Assembly (NCBI GenBank): GCA_050246915.1
Contig: JBFWVD010000167.1
Span: forward strand, 1-5,362
DNA: 5,362 nt
Direction of reading: 5' to 3'
DNA from: JBFWVD01 sp050246915
GTDB taxonomy: Bacteria; Actinomycetota; Acidimicrobiia; Acidimicrobiales; Ilumatobacteraceae
Shown: piece after piece, positions 1 through 4,831 of the stretch
How positions within the stretch are numbered: the first letter of the stretch is position 1
Layout: each line of letters starts with the position of its first letter
Made by a program: the position numbers and the translations under genes
The notes under the pieces: generated by a model
What the model was told of the DNA's origin: nothing
Seen by the model: the letters and a program-made list of their open reading frames with translations, nothing else
Databases searched by the model: none

Positions 1-27
1 GAGCTGAACCCCGAAGACGCGTTGTGA
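1..27 (+). CDS. Possible 3' end of an upstream gene (partial)
   Basis: Reading frame 1 is open from the window edge and ends at a TGA at 25-27, giving the tail ELNPEDAL. An acidic, helix-compatible tail with GC-biased third positions is plausible for a real C-terminus, but eight codons cannot identify a family. The gene would be co-directional with the HNH endonuclease gene and separated from it by about 140 bases. It could equally be a chance open frame. Confidence 0.3.
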   Translation, partial: ELNPEDAL

Positions 28-69
28 ATGGTTGACGGTCCCATTTGCGCTCCGCCGCTCGAGTCGCGT

Positions 70-85
70 GTCAATGTGAATTGAC
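70..85. promoter_or_regulatory. Perfect 6-bp inverted repeat, possible operator
   Basis: GTCAAT (70-75) and ATTGAC (80-85) are exact reverse complements separated by GTGA. The element lies about 85 bases upstream of the HNH gene in a stretch without a credible gene. The geometry (6-4-6) suits a dimeric regulator. The right arm also contains TTGAC, so it could overlap a -35 element, but no matching -10 lies at the right distance. The function is not known. Confidence 0.3.
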
Positions 86-150
86 GTTTCTCAAGATCGT
101 TGTGTTGCTCGGTTAAACGACGTCGCCCCACGAGTTTTCATCACACCCCA

Positions 151-168
151 TACGTACACTTGTTCGTA
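151..168 (+). promoter_or_regulatory. LexA/SOS-box-like palindrome overlapping a -10 element
   Basis: The arms TACGTAC (151-157) and GTTCGTA (162-168) pair at six of seven positions around ACTT. The core CGTAC-N4-GTTCG differs at one base from the CGAAC-N4-GTTCG core of the actinobacterial LexA box. The same stretch holds TACACT (155-160), a TANNNT-type -10, exactly seven bases before the ATG at 168. Transcription would then begin at or next to the start codon. A repressor bound here would block the promoter. No good -35 hexamer is visible. LexA control is inferred from the match and from the known presence of SOS boxes before some mycobacterial 13E12-family genes. Confidence 0.5.
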
Positions 169-1328
169 TGGAGGAGTTGATGGTGTTGGAGGAGTTGATC
201 GAACGCATCGATGACGATGTGTTCGTCGACTTCCTCGACACCGGCTGGGCCGTGTTCGACAAACTCCGCTCACGACTCACCGTTGCCACCGGAACGTTCG
301 AAGCCGAAGGCCGTTACGCCATCGCCGGCGCACTATCGATGGGCACCTATCTGTCGGCCCACAGCCCACTCGGGCGTGAAGCGACCACCGTCGCCACACT
401 GGCCCGCAAACTCCGCTCACTACCCACCACACAGGCCGCGTGGCTGGACGGGTCACTCACCGGTGGGCAGGTGAAGATCATCTCCGACCACGTCCGCGCT
501 GATCGGGTTGGCCTGTTCGCGGATCACGAAGACGCCATCGTGCCCGCGTTGGTTGGGTTGTCGGTGAAACACACCGACCAAGCCATGAGCCATTGGCGGA
601 CCACGGCTGAGAACCTCATCGACACCCCACCACGCGAAGCAGCCGGTATCCGTATCACCCCACTCGCCGGGGAGAACCTGTGGAAGATCAACGGCACCTT
701 GTCCGAGCACGACGCCAAAATGGTCAACGACGCCATCGCCTTGTTCCGCATCCCACCCGTCGACGGAGACACCACCACGCCCGCGCAACGCACCGCTCAC
801 GCCCTCGCCGACAGTTGCGCGTTCTCGATCGCACACCACGACACCGACAAGATGCCGCGCAACACCCAAAGCCTCGGACTCATGGCCTGGGCCCACAACG
901 CCCAGAACCCGGCAACTGGTGCGACGACCTTGGATGGGAAACCGATCTCCCGACGCCTCTACGAGGAGTTGGCGTGTTTCGCGTCCGTGCATCGCATCTT
1001 GTTCGAAGGCCCCTCCACCCCTATCGATCTCGGGCGAAGCACACGCATCGTCCCGAAAGAACTGTTCAAAGCGGTCGCTGCTCGCGACCATGGCTGCCGC
1101 TACCCCGGCTGTGATCGGCCCGTTGCGTGGTGTGAAGCCCACCACGTCAAACACTGGATGTGGGACGGACGAACCGACTACTGGAACCTCGCGCTCTTAT
1201 GCGCGAGACATCATCACATCATCCACCGCATCGGCTGGAAACTCGAAATGGACGAGGACTTCACCGTCACCGTCACCACGCCTGATGGACGACGGCTCAT
1301 CAGCCACCCACCACCACAGCTGCAATAG
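168..1328 (+). CDS. DUF222 domain HNH endonuclease (13E12 repeat family)
   Basis: This 386-residue protein has the two-part build of the actinobacterial DUF222-HNH (13E12) family. The N-terminal and central part (about 25-290) is the DUF222 region and includes the family-like stretch PIDLGRSTR just before the nuclease domain. The C-terminal HNH domain (about 300-355) has Zn-binding-type cysteines C310, C315 and C345. It also has the AHHVKHW motif with H325/H326, N340 and the HHH cluster at 348-350. All residues expected for metal-dependent DNA cleavage are present, so it looks intact and is of usual family length. The cellular target of this family is not established; a role in DNA repair, recombination or mobile-DNA processing is assumed. 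No ribosome binding site precedes the ATG at 168, but a -10-like TACACT sits seven bases before it, favouring a leaderless start there. An in-frame ATG at 180 has GGAGGAG only three bases upstream and is the alternative. It is probably monocistronic and damage-regulated through the palindrome at 151-168. Confidence 0.95.
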   Translation: MEELMVLEELIERIDDDVFVDFLDTGWAVFDKLRSRLTVATGTFEAEGRYAIAGALSMGTYLSAHSPLGREATTVATLARKLRSLPTTQAAWLDGSLTGGQVKIISDHVRADRVGLFADHEDAIVPALVGLSVKHTDQAMSHWRTTAENLIDTPPREAAGIRITPLAGENLWKINGTLSEHDAKMVNDAIALFRIPPVDGDTTTPAQRTAHALADSCAFSIAHHDTDKMPRNTQSLGLMAWAHNAQNPATGATTLDGKPISRRLYEELACFASVHRILFEGPSTPIDLGRSTRIVPKELFKAVAARDHGCRYPGCDRPVAWCEAHHVKHWMWDGRTDYWNLALLCARHHHIIHRIGWKLEMDEDFTVTVTTPDGRRLISHPPPQLQ

Positions 1329-1461
1329 CGGTTGCGCGGCGAAACGAATCGAGTAGCACCAGCACGGCGCGGCGCGCCCCGAACCGACGATCTGTGCGCG
1401 CACGCCCCTGCTTATGAGCGCCAGCTCGGGCATGTTGTGCAGCTCGCCAGCTGTGGCCTCG

Positions 1462-1498
1462 GGCCGTGTCAGGGCATCTGACCCATCGGCCGCTGACA
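1462..1498. other. Compound hairpin in convergent intergenic region
   Basis: GGCCG (1462-1466) pairs with CGGCC (1487-1491). Inside this, GTCAG (1468-1472) pairs with CTGAC (1478-1482) around a five-base loop. TGTCAG (1467-1472) can instead pair with CTGACA (1493-1498), so two structures exclude one another. The site lies between the 3' ends of the HNH gene and the minus-strand membrane-protein gene, where a bidirectional terminator would be expected. There is no T-run on either strand, so an intrinsic terminator is only a weak suggestion. The rest of 1329-1522 holds no gene I can support. Confidence 0.3.
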
Positions 1499-1522
1499 GC
1501 ACCGGCGTCCCGATACCGGCGG

Positions 1523-2002
1523 TCAGGTCTGGTTGGAGGATCGGTCGAAGTACCACCCGAGGATGGGTGCCACGACGCCAGAGAGAACTCCGAACACGAT
1601 CGCACGTTCCTTGTAGGCGCCCTCTGGGGCCGACGCCGTCGAGAGGACGATCGCCGACTCGAATGCGACGAACGAAAGGGCCGCACCGATCTTGAAGTGC
1701 CGCTTGGACCGCAGCCGGGTCCGCGCCGATTCGAGGCCGAGTGTTGCGTTGGCTGAAAACAGGACGACGACGACGTAGGCGACGACGGCGATTCCGAGGA
1801 AGATCGCCGCGGCAGGGACCAGCCACGCTTGGGTCGGGGCCGAGCGCATGTCCTCGGGGCCGCCGACTTTGAGACTCAGCCATGACCCGGCGAATCCCAC
1901 GCCCGCGGCGGCGCACGGAGCAACGATGAATGCCATGGCGCCTTCACGCCAGCCAGCCAACGGAGCGCGTGGCAGGTACCAAAGGGGATTCGCCCGAGAC
2001 AT
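1523..2002 (-). CDS. Four-helix membrane protein of unknown function
   Basis: From the ATG at 2002 this encodes 159 residues beginning MSRANPLWYLP. Four hydrophobic segments are evident at about residues 22-44, 60-83, 103-124 and 133-152. The loop between helices 2 and 3 is rich in arginine and lysine (RTRLRSKRHFK), and the N-terminus is also basic. By the positive-inside rule both ends should be cytoplasmic. The tail GWYFDRSSNQT follows the last helix directly. I recognise no catalytic motif or named family. The frame is open for 36 codons further upstream, but that stretch is proline- and arginine-rich, would cross the divergent gene's start region, and looks non-coding. ATG 2002 has only a weak GAGAACG purine stretch before it, and a TACCAT hexamer ends eight bases upstream, so a leaderless start is possible. 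It is divergent from the membrane-protein gene at 2105 and convergent with the HNH gene. Confidence 0.65.
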   Translation of the reverse strand: MSRANPLWYLPRAPLAGWREGAMAFIVAPCAAAGVGFAGSWLSLKVGGPEDMRSAPTQAWLVPAAAIFLGIAVVAYVVVVLFSANATLGLESARTRLRSKRHFKIGAALSFVAFESAIVLSTASAPEGAYKERAIVFGVLSGVVAPILGWYFDRSSNQT

Positions 2003-2047
2003 CGTTCTCGATGGTAGATGCGGTGCACGAGATGCCGCTCCCCACTT

Positions 2048-2104
2048 GACCCATGGTGGCACCGGCCCGCCCAGACGCCGATCGGCGTGGGTGGGACATG
2101 GGTC
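2048..2104. promoter_or_regulatory. Nested palindromes between divergent membrane-protein genes
   Basis: A perfect 14-bp palindrome, ACGCCGATCGGCGT, occupies 2075-2088, flanked by CCC (2070-2072) and GGG (2089-2091). Outside it, GACCCATG (2048-2055) and CATGGGTC (2097-2104) are exact inverted copies. The whole lies between the starts of two divergently transcribed membrane-protein genes, and the right arm ends directly before the GTG at 2105. This arrangement suits a shared operator or a DNA/RNA hairpin. TTGACC at 2046-2051 resembles a -35, but no convincing -10 follows at 16-18 bases. No regulator gene is adjacent. Confidence 0.45.
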
Positions 2105-2983
2105 GTGCACACTGTCGAGGTTGTGGGCGACTATCCGGTGTCGGTGGAGATACTTCGGTCTGCCTTTGATCGGCGGACGGTGGTGGATGGGCTTCTCGTC
2201 GCCGGTGTCGCTGGGCTGGTCTGGTGCGCGACAAGAGTGGTTGACGACAGCCTCGGAATTGGCGCTCTCGTCTACATCCTGGGCGCAGTATCGCTACCAG
2301 CGGGTGTGATCAGAGGGGCGCGAGGCCGCCCATTCGACAAGAACGTCGCCGCGGCTGTCGTGCCGGCGTCGCTCTTGGCCGCCGCCATGTTCGTCTACCT
2401 CATCGCGGATGGAACCGACTCGGGGCAACGAGGGCTTGTGTTCGCGGGATTCGCAATGCCGCTCGCGATCTCGGCGATAGGACTCGGCGCCGGCTGGGGT
2501 CTTGGGCGTTGGGGGTTTCGTGGTCAGCTTCGACGCGCCCGCGGATTGGGGCAGATATCGAACGATGAGGCCCGGCAAGCCCTCGGACTCCCCATCTACT
2601 GGCTTGAGGGTCTCCCTCGCCCCTACGTTGCTGGCTGGTCTGGAGCTGGAAACCTCACCGCCTTCAGTGTCACCGCGATCAGGCTCCGCTGCCGCGTGGA
2701 CCGCGGGGAGGTCGAGGTCGTCACGAGTCTTGAACCGCCAAGCGACTCGACTCTGTCGCTGCAACTGACCGACGGCACCTCTCCGTCATTACCGCCCGGC
2801 ATCAACGAGGACCAGTTGCCTTTCATCGTGAAAGGAATCGAGCGCATCGGGCGACGCATCTGGATCGAACCGACTGATTCGATCATCGTCGTCGCCATCG
2901 GTGAGCGGTACGTCACCGTTCGCTGCAGAGATGTCGACGCGGGAGGGAGAGAACTCATCGAATGGATCGAATCACCCGAGTAG
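2105..2983 (+). CDS. Four-helix membrane protein with soluble C-terminal domain
   Basis: From the GTG at 2105 this is 292 residues. Hydrophobic segments lie at about 25-43, 50-69, 81-101 and 110-134. They are followed by a basic stretch (RGQLRRARGLG) that should sit in the cytoplasm. About 150 soluble residues of mixed strand/helix character then run to the acidic end ELIEWIESPE. No catalytic or binding motif is recognisable, and I cannot name a family. The start is uncertain. ATG 2018 would add 29 residues rich in Trp, Pro and Cys that overlay the palindromes at 2048-2104 and are probably non-coding. GTG 2123 (286 residues) has GAGG close before it. It is divergent from the other four-helix protein. 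The pair could share regulation or form a membrane complex, but only the arrangement suggests this. Confidence 0.75.
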   Translation: MHTVEVVGDYPVSVEILRSAFDRRTVVDGLLVAGVAGLVWCATRVVDDSLGIGALVYILGAVSLPAGVIRGARGRPFDKNVAAAVVPASLLAAAMFVYLIADGTDSGQRGLVFAGFAMPLAISAIGLGAGWGLGRWGFRGQLRRARGLGQISNDEARQALGLPIYWLEGLPRPYVAGWSGAGNLTAFSVTAIRLRCRVDRGEVEVVTSLEPPSDSTLSLQLTDGTSPSLPPGINEDQLPFIVKGIERIGRRIWIEPTDSIIVVAIGERYVTVRCRDVDAGGRELIEWIESPE

Positions 2984-3115
2984 GCCTTGCGTCGCCGCCA
3001 AACCGATCTGCCGAGCGGAGCGGCGACCACGAGTGCACGCATCGGGCATTGCGCGCTCCATAGATGGTACGGAGCATCGTGAGGCGGCCTCAGTCTTGCG
3101 TCGGCGCTGAGCCGG

Positions 3116-3131
3116 TACTCTCGCCCGCATG
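3116..3131 (+). promoter_or_regulatory. Putative -10 element for a leaderless transcript
   Basis: TACTCT (3116-3121) fits TANNNT and lies exactly seven bases before the ATG at 3129. That is the spacing expected if transcription starts on the start codon. No purine-rich ribosome binding site is present between them. An upstream imperfect hairpin pairs CTCAG (3089-3093) with CTGAG (3107-3111) and could terminate incoming transcription or bind a regulator. No clear -35 is seen. Confidence 0.4.
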
Positions 3132-3449
3132 GGCTTGCTCGACAAACTGGACCGACGGAACCAGGCTGTCGCTGACCACCTTCGAGCGCACCCCGAAGCG
3201 GGCACCGATGTGTTCCCCTACGCCAAAGATGCAAGAGCAAGACGCATTCTGTCCGGCGTCGTCACCGGCGTTGGCCTTGTGTCGTTCATCGTCGTTTCAG
3301 CATTCGGGTGGATCGGTGCGGCGATAGTGATACCCCCACTGCTCCTCGTCACGGCCGCCATCTCTCGACGCCTCGAATACCACCCGTGGTTCGACGCCAA
3401 GACATCGACCGACCTAGTGGTTGACGAGGCGGCACAGCGCCCGGACTGA
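3129..3449 (+). CDS. Small two-helix membrane protein of unknown function
   Basis: This is a 106-residue protein. An amphipathic, charged N-terminus (MGLLDKLDRRNQAVADHLRA) of about 39 residues ends in the basic cluster ARARR. A helical hairpin of two membrane segments follows, at about 41-60 and 62-79, with a GW turn between them. A 25-residue polar tail begins RRLEYHPWFD. The basic residues before helix 1 and after helix 2 (RR at 80-81) predict that both ends face the cytoplasm. No family is recognised. The hairpin with charged ends would suit a membrane anchor or a small accessory subunit, but nothing shows this directly. It lies 145 bases after the four-helix protein on the same strand and appears to have its own promoter. 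Confidence 0.72.
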   Translation: MGLLDKLDRRNQAVADHLRAHPEAGTDVFPYAKDARARRILSGVVTGVGLVSFIVVSAFGWIGAAIVIPPLLLVTAAISRRLEYHPWFDAKTSTDLVVDEAAQRPD

Positions 3450-3617
3450 GCCCCAGGTTCCGATCTGTAGATACACCGCTGATCCATCTTGTCTCTCGCT
3501 GCACGTCGCTGAGGCGAGCACCATGTCAACGAAGTCAGCCGACATGGCAGCCGATGATTCACAGTGGCGTCCGCGTCATGAAGCCCCGCCCCTTGTCGCC
3601 CGCCCGCCCGAGACGCC

Positions 3618-3791
3618 TCACACCTCGGCACGAGTCGTGTCATCACCACGGTCGTCGATGAAGTAGGTCTGGTGATGCGGATATCCGGACTCGTAACGCA
3701 GAACAGTCGCTTCGGCCTCGGCTTTGGTAGCGAATGCCTCAACATCGAAGCGGGATCCGTGAGTGTCCTGGCGCACCACCATCCACCTCAT
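3618..3791 (-). CDS. Small conserved-type soluble protein, SPOR-like fold suggested
   Basis: From the ATG at 3791 this is a 57-residue protein starting MRWMVVRQDTHG. It has a first strand (RWMVVRQD), a turn with HGSRF, a short strand (DVEAF), a helix typical of such proteins (ATKAEAEATVLRYESG), and a last strand with HQTYFID. This pattern, with the helix opening TKAEAEA and the closing H-Q-T-Y-[FW], resembles small stand-alone proteins of bacteria that look like half of a SPOR/RNP-like fold; I recall the pattern but cannot confirm a family. An ATG four codons upstream (3803) is possible. I prefer 3791 because a CATGAT hexamer ends seven bases before it, like the neighbouring genes, and the shorter form begins directly with the first strand. 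It is a single gene on the minus strand, and its role is unknown. The flanking gaps 3450-3617 and 3804-3953 hold no further gene I can support. Confidence 0.72.
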   Translation of the reverse strand: MRWMVVRQDTHGSRFDVEAFATKAEAEATVLRYESGYPHHQTYFIDDRGDDTTRAEV

Positions 3792-3932
3792 ACCCAGAAT
3801 CATGCTCGCGGTCGTCCCAGCGGCTCAACCACTCGCCGCGGATCTATCAACACGGTGGGCTACCGGTGCTGTCGTTGGGCGCGTGGGAGCGAGCCCTCCC
3901 CTCGAGCGCTACGTGTTGCGCGCCACCCCGTC

Positions 3933-3966
3933 CAGTGGTAAACACTGAACTGCATGGTTCAGTATT
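3933..3966 (+). promoter_or_regulatory. Promoter and probable ArsR auto-operator over the start codon
   Basis: AACACTGAAC (3941-3950) and GTTCAGTATT (3957-3966) pair at nine of ten positions around a six-base spacer that contains the ATG (3954-3956). A second short repeat, CAGTG (3933-3937) with CACTG (3943-3947), overlaps the left side. AACACT (3941-3946) is a -10-like hexamer seven bases before the ATG. TAAACA (3939-3944), 17 bases after TTGCGC (3916-3921), is an alternative. A dimer bound here would cover the -10 and transcription start, as expected for autorepression by an ArsR-family protein. Confidence 0.55.
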
Positions 3967-4319
3967 CGAGTGCGTATCTCGACTCCTCGTTCGCGGTCCT
4001 GTCGGACTCGACCCGGCGCGGCGTCCTCGAGCAACTCGCTCGCCAAGAGGCCTCGATCACTGACCTCGCCGACCGGTTCCACATGACCCTCACAGGTATG
4101 AAGAAGCACGTCGTCGTCCTCGAACAAGCGGGGCTCGTCGTCACCGAGAAGGTCGGCCGCGTCCGAACCTGCCGGATCGGCGCCCGCCGGCTCGACGACG
4201 TCGCGTCGTGGATCGAGCGGTACCAGCAGCTCTGGGACGAGCGCTTCGGCGAACTCGACAAGGTGATCGACGAATTGAAACGGAAGGAACAGTCAGATGG
4301 CCCAAACAACGCAAGGTGA
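3954..4319 (+). CDS. ArsR-family winged-helix transcriptional repressor
   Basis: This 121-residue protein has a typical ArsR winged helix-turn-helix. The first helix carries the family signature FAVLSDSTRRGVLEQLA (13-29). The DNA-reading helices follow in ITDLADRFHMTLTGMKKHVVVLEQAGLV (35-62), and the wing is VTEKVGRVRTCRIG (about 63-76). A C-terminal helix pair (VASWIERYQQLWDERF onward) should form the dimer interface. The only cysteine (C73) lies in the wing, and the CVC metal site of arsenic sensors is absent. It therefore belongs to the non-metal-sensing group usually paired with AHSA1/SRPBCC genes in actinobacteria (for example the Rv2034 type, from memory). It probably represses its own operon through the inverted repeat at 3941-3966. 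No ribosome binding site precedes the ATG, consistent with a leaderless start. The next gene begins nine bases after its stop, so the two should be co-transcribed. Confidence 0.96.
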   Translation: MVQYSSAYLDSSFAVLSDSTRRGVLEQLARQEASITDLADRFHMTLTGMKKHVVVLEQAGLVVTEKVGRVRTCRIGARRLDDVASWIERYQQLWDERFGELDKVIDELKRKEQSDGPNNAR

Positions 4320-4332
4320 GTTGACGCGATGA
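4297..4332 (+). other. Short ORF with strong RBS, overlapping the next start (ATGA)
   Basis: GGAAGGA (4282-4288) lies eight bases before an ATG at 4297. From there an 11-codon frame (MAQTTQGELTR) runs to a TGA at 4330-4332. That TGA overlaps the ATG of the SRPBCC gene (4329-4331) as ATGA. The SRPBCC start itself has only a weak AAGGTGAG ten bases upstream. The short frame may therefore deliver ribosomes by termination-reinitiation. It may instead be the ancestral N-terminus of the SRPBCC protein, now one base out of frame. It overlaps the last codons of the ArsR gene in another frame. Confidence 0.4.
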
Positions 4333-4796
4333 AGAACCTCACGAAGGTGGAACGGACATCTGACTACGAGGTCGTCGTCACCCGAACGTTCGACGCTCCC
4401 GCTCGCCTCGTCTTCGAAGCATGGGCGACGCCCGACCTGTTCGTGCGTTGGTGGCTGCCGAAGTCGATGGGCATGACGCTGCACGCATGGGAGATGGATG
4501 TCCGCACCGGCGGCGGCTACCGCCTCGACTTCGGCGGCGGCATGGAGTTCTTCGGCACATACATCGAAGTGACACCGCCCTCGCGCATCGTCTGGACGAA
4601 CGAAGAAGGCGGCGAGGCCAGTTCCACCACGACCGTCACCTTGACGGAGAGCGACGGCAAGACGCTGCTGGTGCTGAGCGAGGTCTATCCCACGAAGGAG
4701 GCGCTCGACGCCGCGGGCACCGGCGCCGCCGATGCACTGCACGAGACCTTCGGCCAACTCGATGAACTGCTCGTCGAACTCGCTGCGCGGTCATGA
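4329..4796 (+). CDS. SRPBCC / AHSA1 (Aha1 C-terminal-like) domain protein
   Basis: This is a 155-residue single-domain protein of the START/Bet v1-like AHSA1 group. Family landmarks are the first strand VERTSDYEVVVTRTFDAP (7-24), LVFEAW (27-32) and RWW (40-42). DVRTGGGYRL (57-66), FFGTYIEVTPPSRIVWT (74-90) and the long C-terminal helix (ETFGQLDELLVELA) complete the set. The fold forms a hydrophobic cavity, and relatives bind small hydrophobic ligands; no catalytic residue is apparent. Despite the family name, a chaperone role in bacteria is not established. It follows the ArsR gene by nine bases and should share its promoter. The pairing suggests that the regulator controls this protein, perhaps with a common ligand. 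The start is somewhat uncertain because many relatives carry a longer N-terminus, and an out-of-frame peptide with a good ribosome binding site lies directly upstream (4297). Confidence 0.95.
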   Translation: MKNLTKVERTSDYEVVVTRTFDAPARLVFEAWATPDLFVRWWLPKSMGMTLHAWEMDVRTGGGYRLDFGGGMEFFGTYIEVTPPSRIVWTNEEGGEASSTTTVTLTESDGKTLLVLSEVYPTKEALDAAGTGAADALHETFGQLDELLVELAARS

Positions 4797-4817
4797 CAGC
4801 GTTCATCCCGCCGCTGT
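4796..4817. terminator. Hairpin between convergent genes, possible weak bidirectional terminator
   Basis: ACAGCG (4796-4801) pairs with CGCTGT (4812-4817) around a ten-base loop. It sits in the 35-base gap between the SRPBCC stop and the hydrolase stop. The stem is short and no T-run follows on either strand, so its strength as an intrinsic terminator is doubtful. Confidence 0.3.
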
Positions 4818-4831
4818 AGCTCCACCATCAA

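Noticed and set aside
453..1154. Long minus-strand open frame of 233 codons inside the HNH gene
   Set aside because: It lies opposite a gene with a complete, recognisable DUF222-HNH protein; such antisense frames are common at high GC, and its translation shows no domain.
1197..1916. Minus-strand open frame of 239 codons, very rich in arginine
   Set aside because: It overlaps both the HNH gene's end and the membrane-protein gene in another frame; the arginine-rich, motif-free translation is typical of a GC-rich shadow.
2018..2104. N-terminal extension of the plus-strand membrane protein with a CTRC pair, like half a zinc ribbon
   Set aside because: There is no second cysteine pair, the segment overlays strong palindromes, no ribosome binding site precedes ATG 2018, and the composition differs from the rest of the protein.
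2623..3240. Minus-strand open frame of 205 codons crossing the end of the membrane-protein gene
   Set aside because: It is antisense to two better supported genes and to the gap between them, with no recognisable pattern.
3885..3900. GGGAG/CTCCC hairpin upstream of the ArsR promoter as a terminator
   Set aside because: The stem is only five pairs with no T-run, and no plus-strand gene ends just before it.
3734..4063. Plus-strand open frame of 109 codons reading through the ArsR promoter
   Set aside because: It overlaps the 5' part of the clearly identified ArsR gene in another frame and the small minus-strand gene; no domain is visible.
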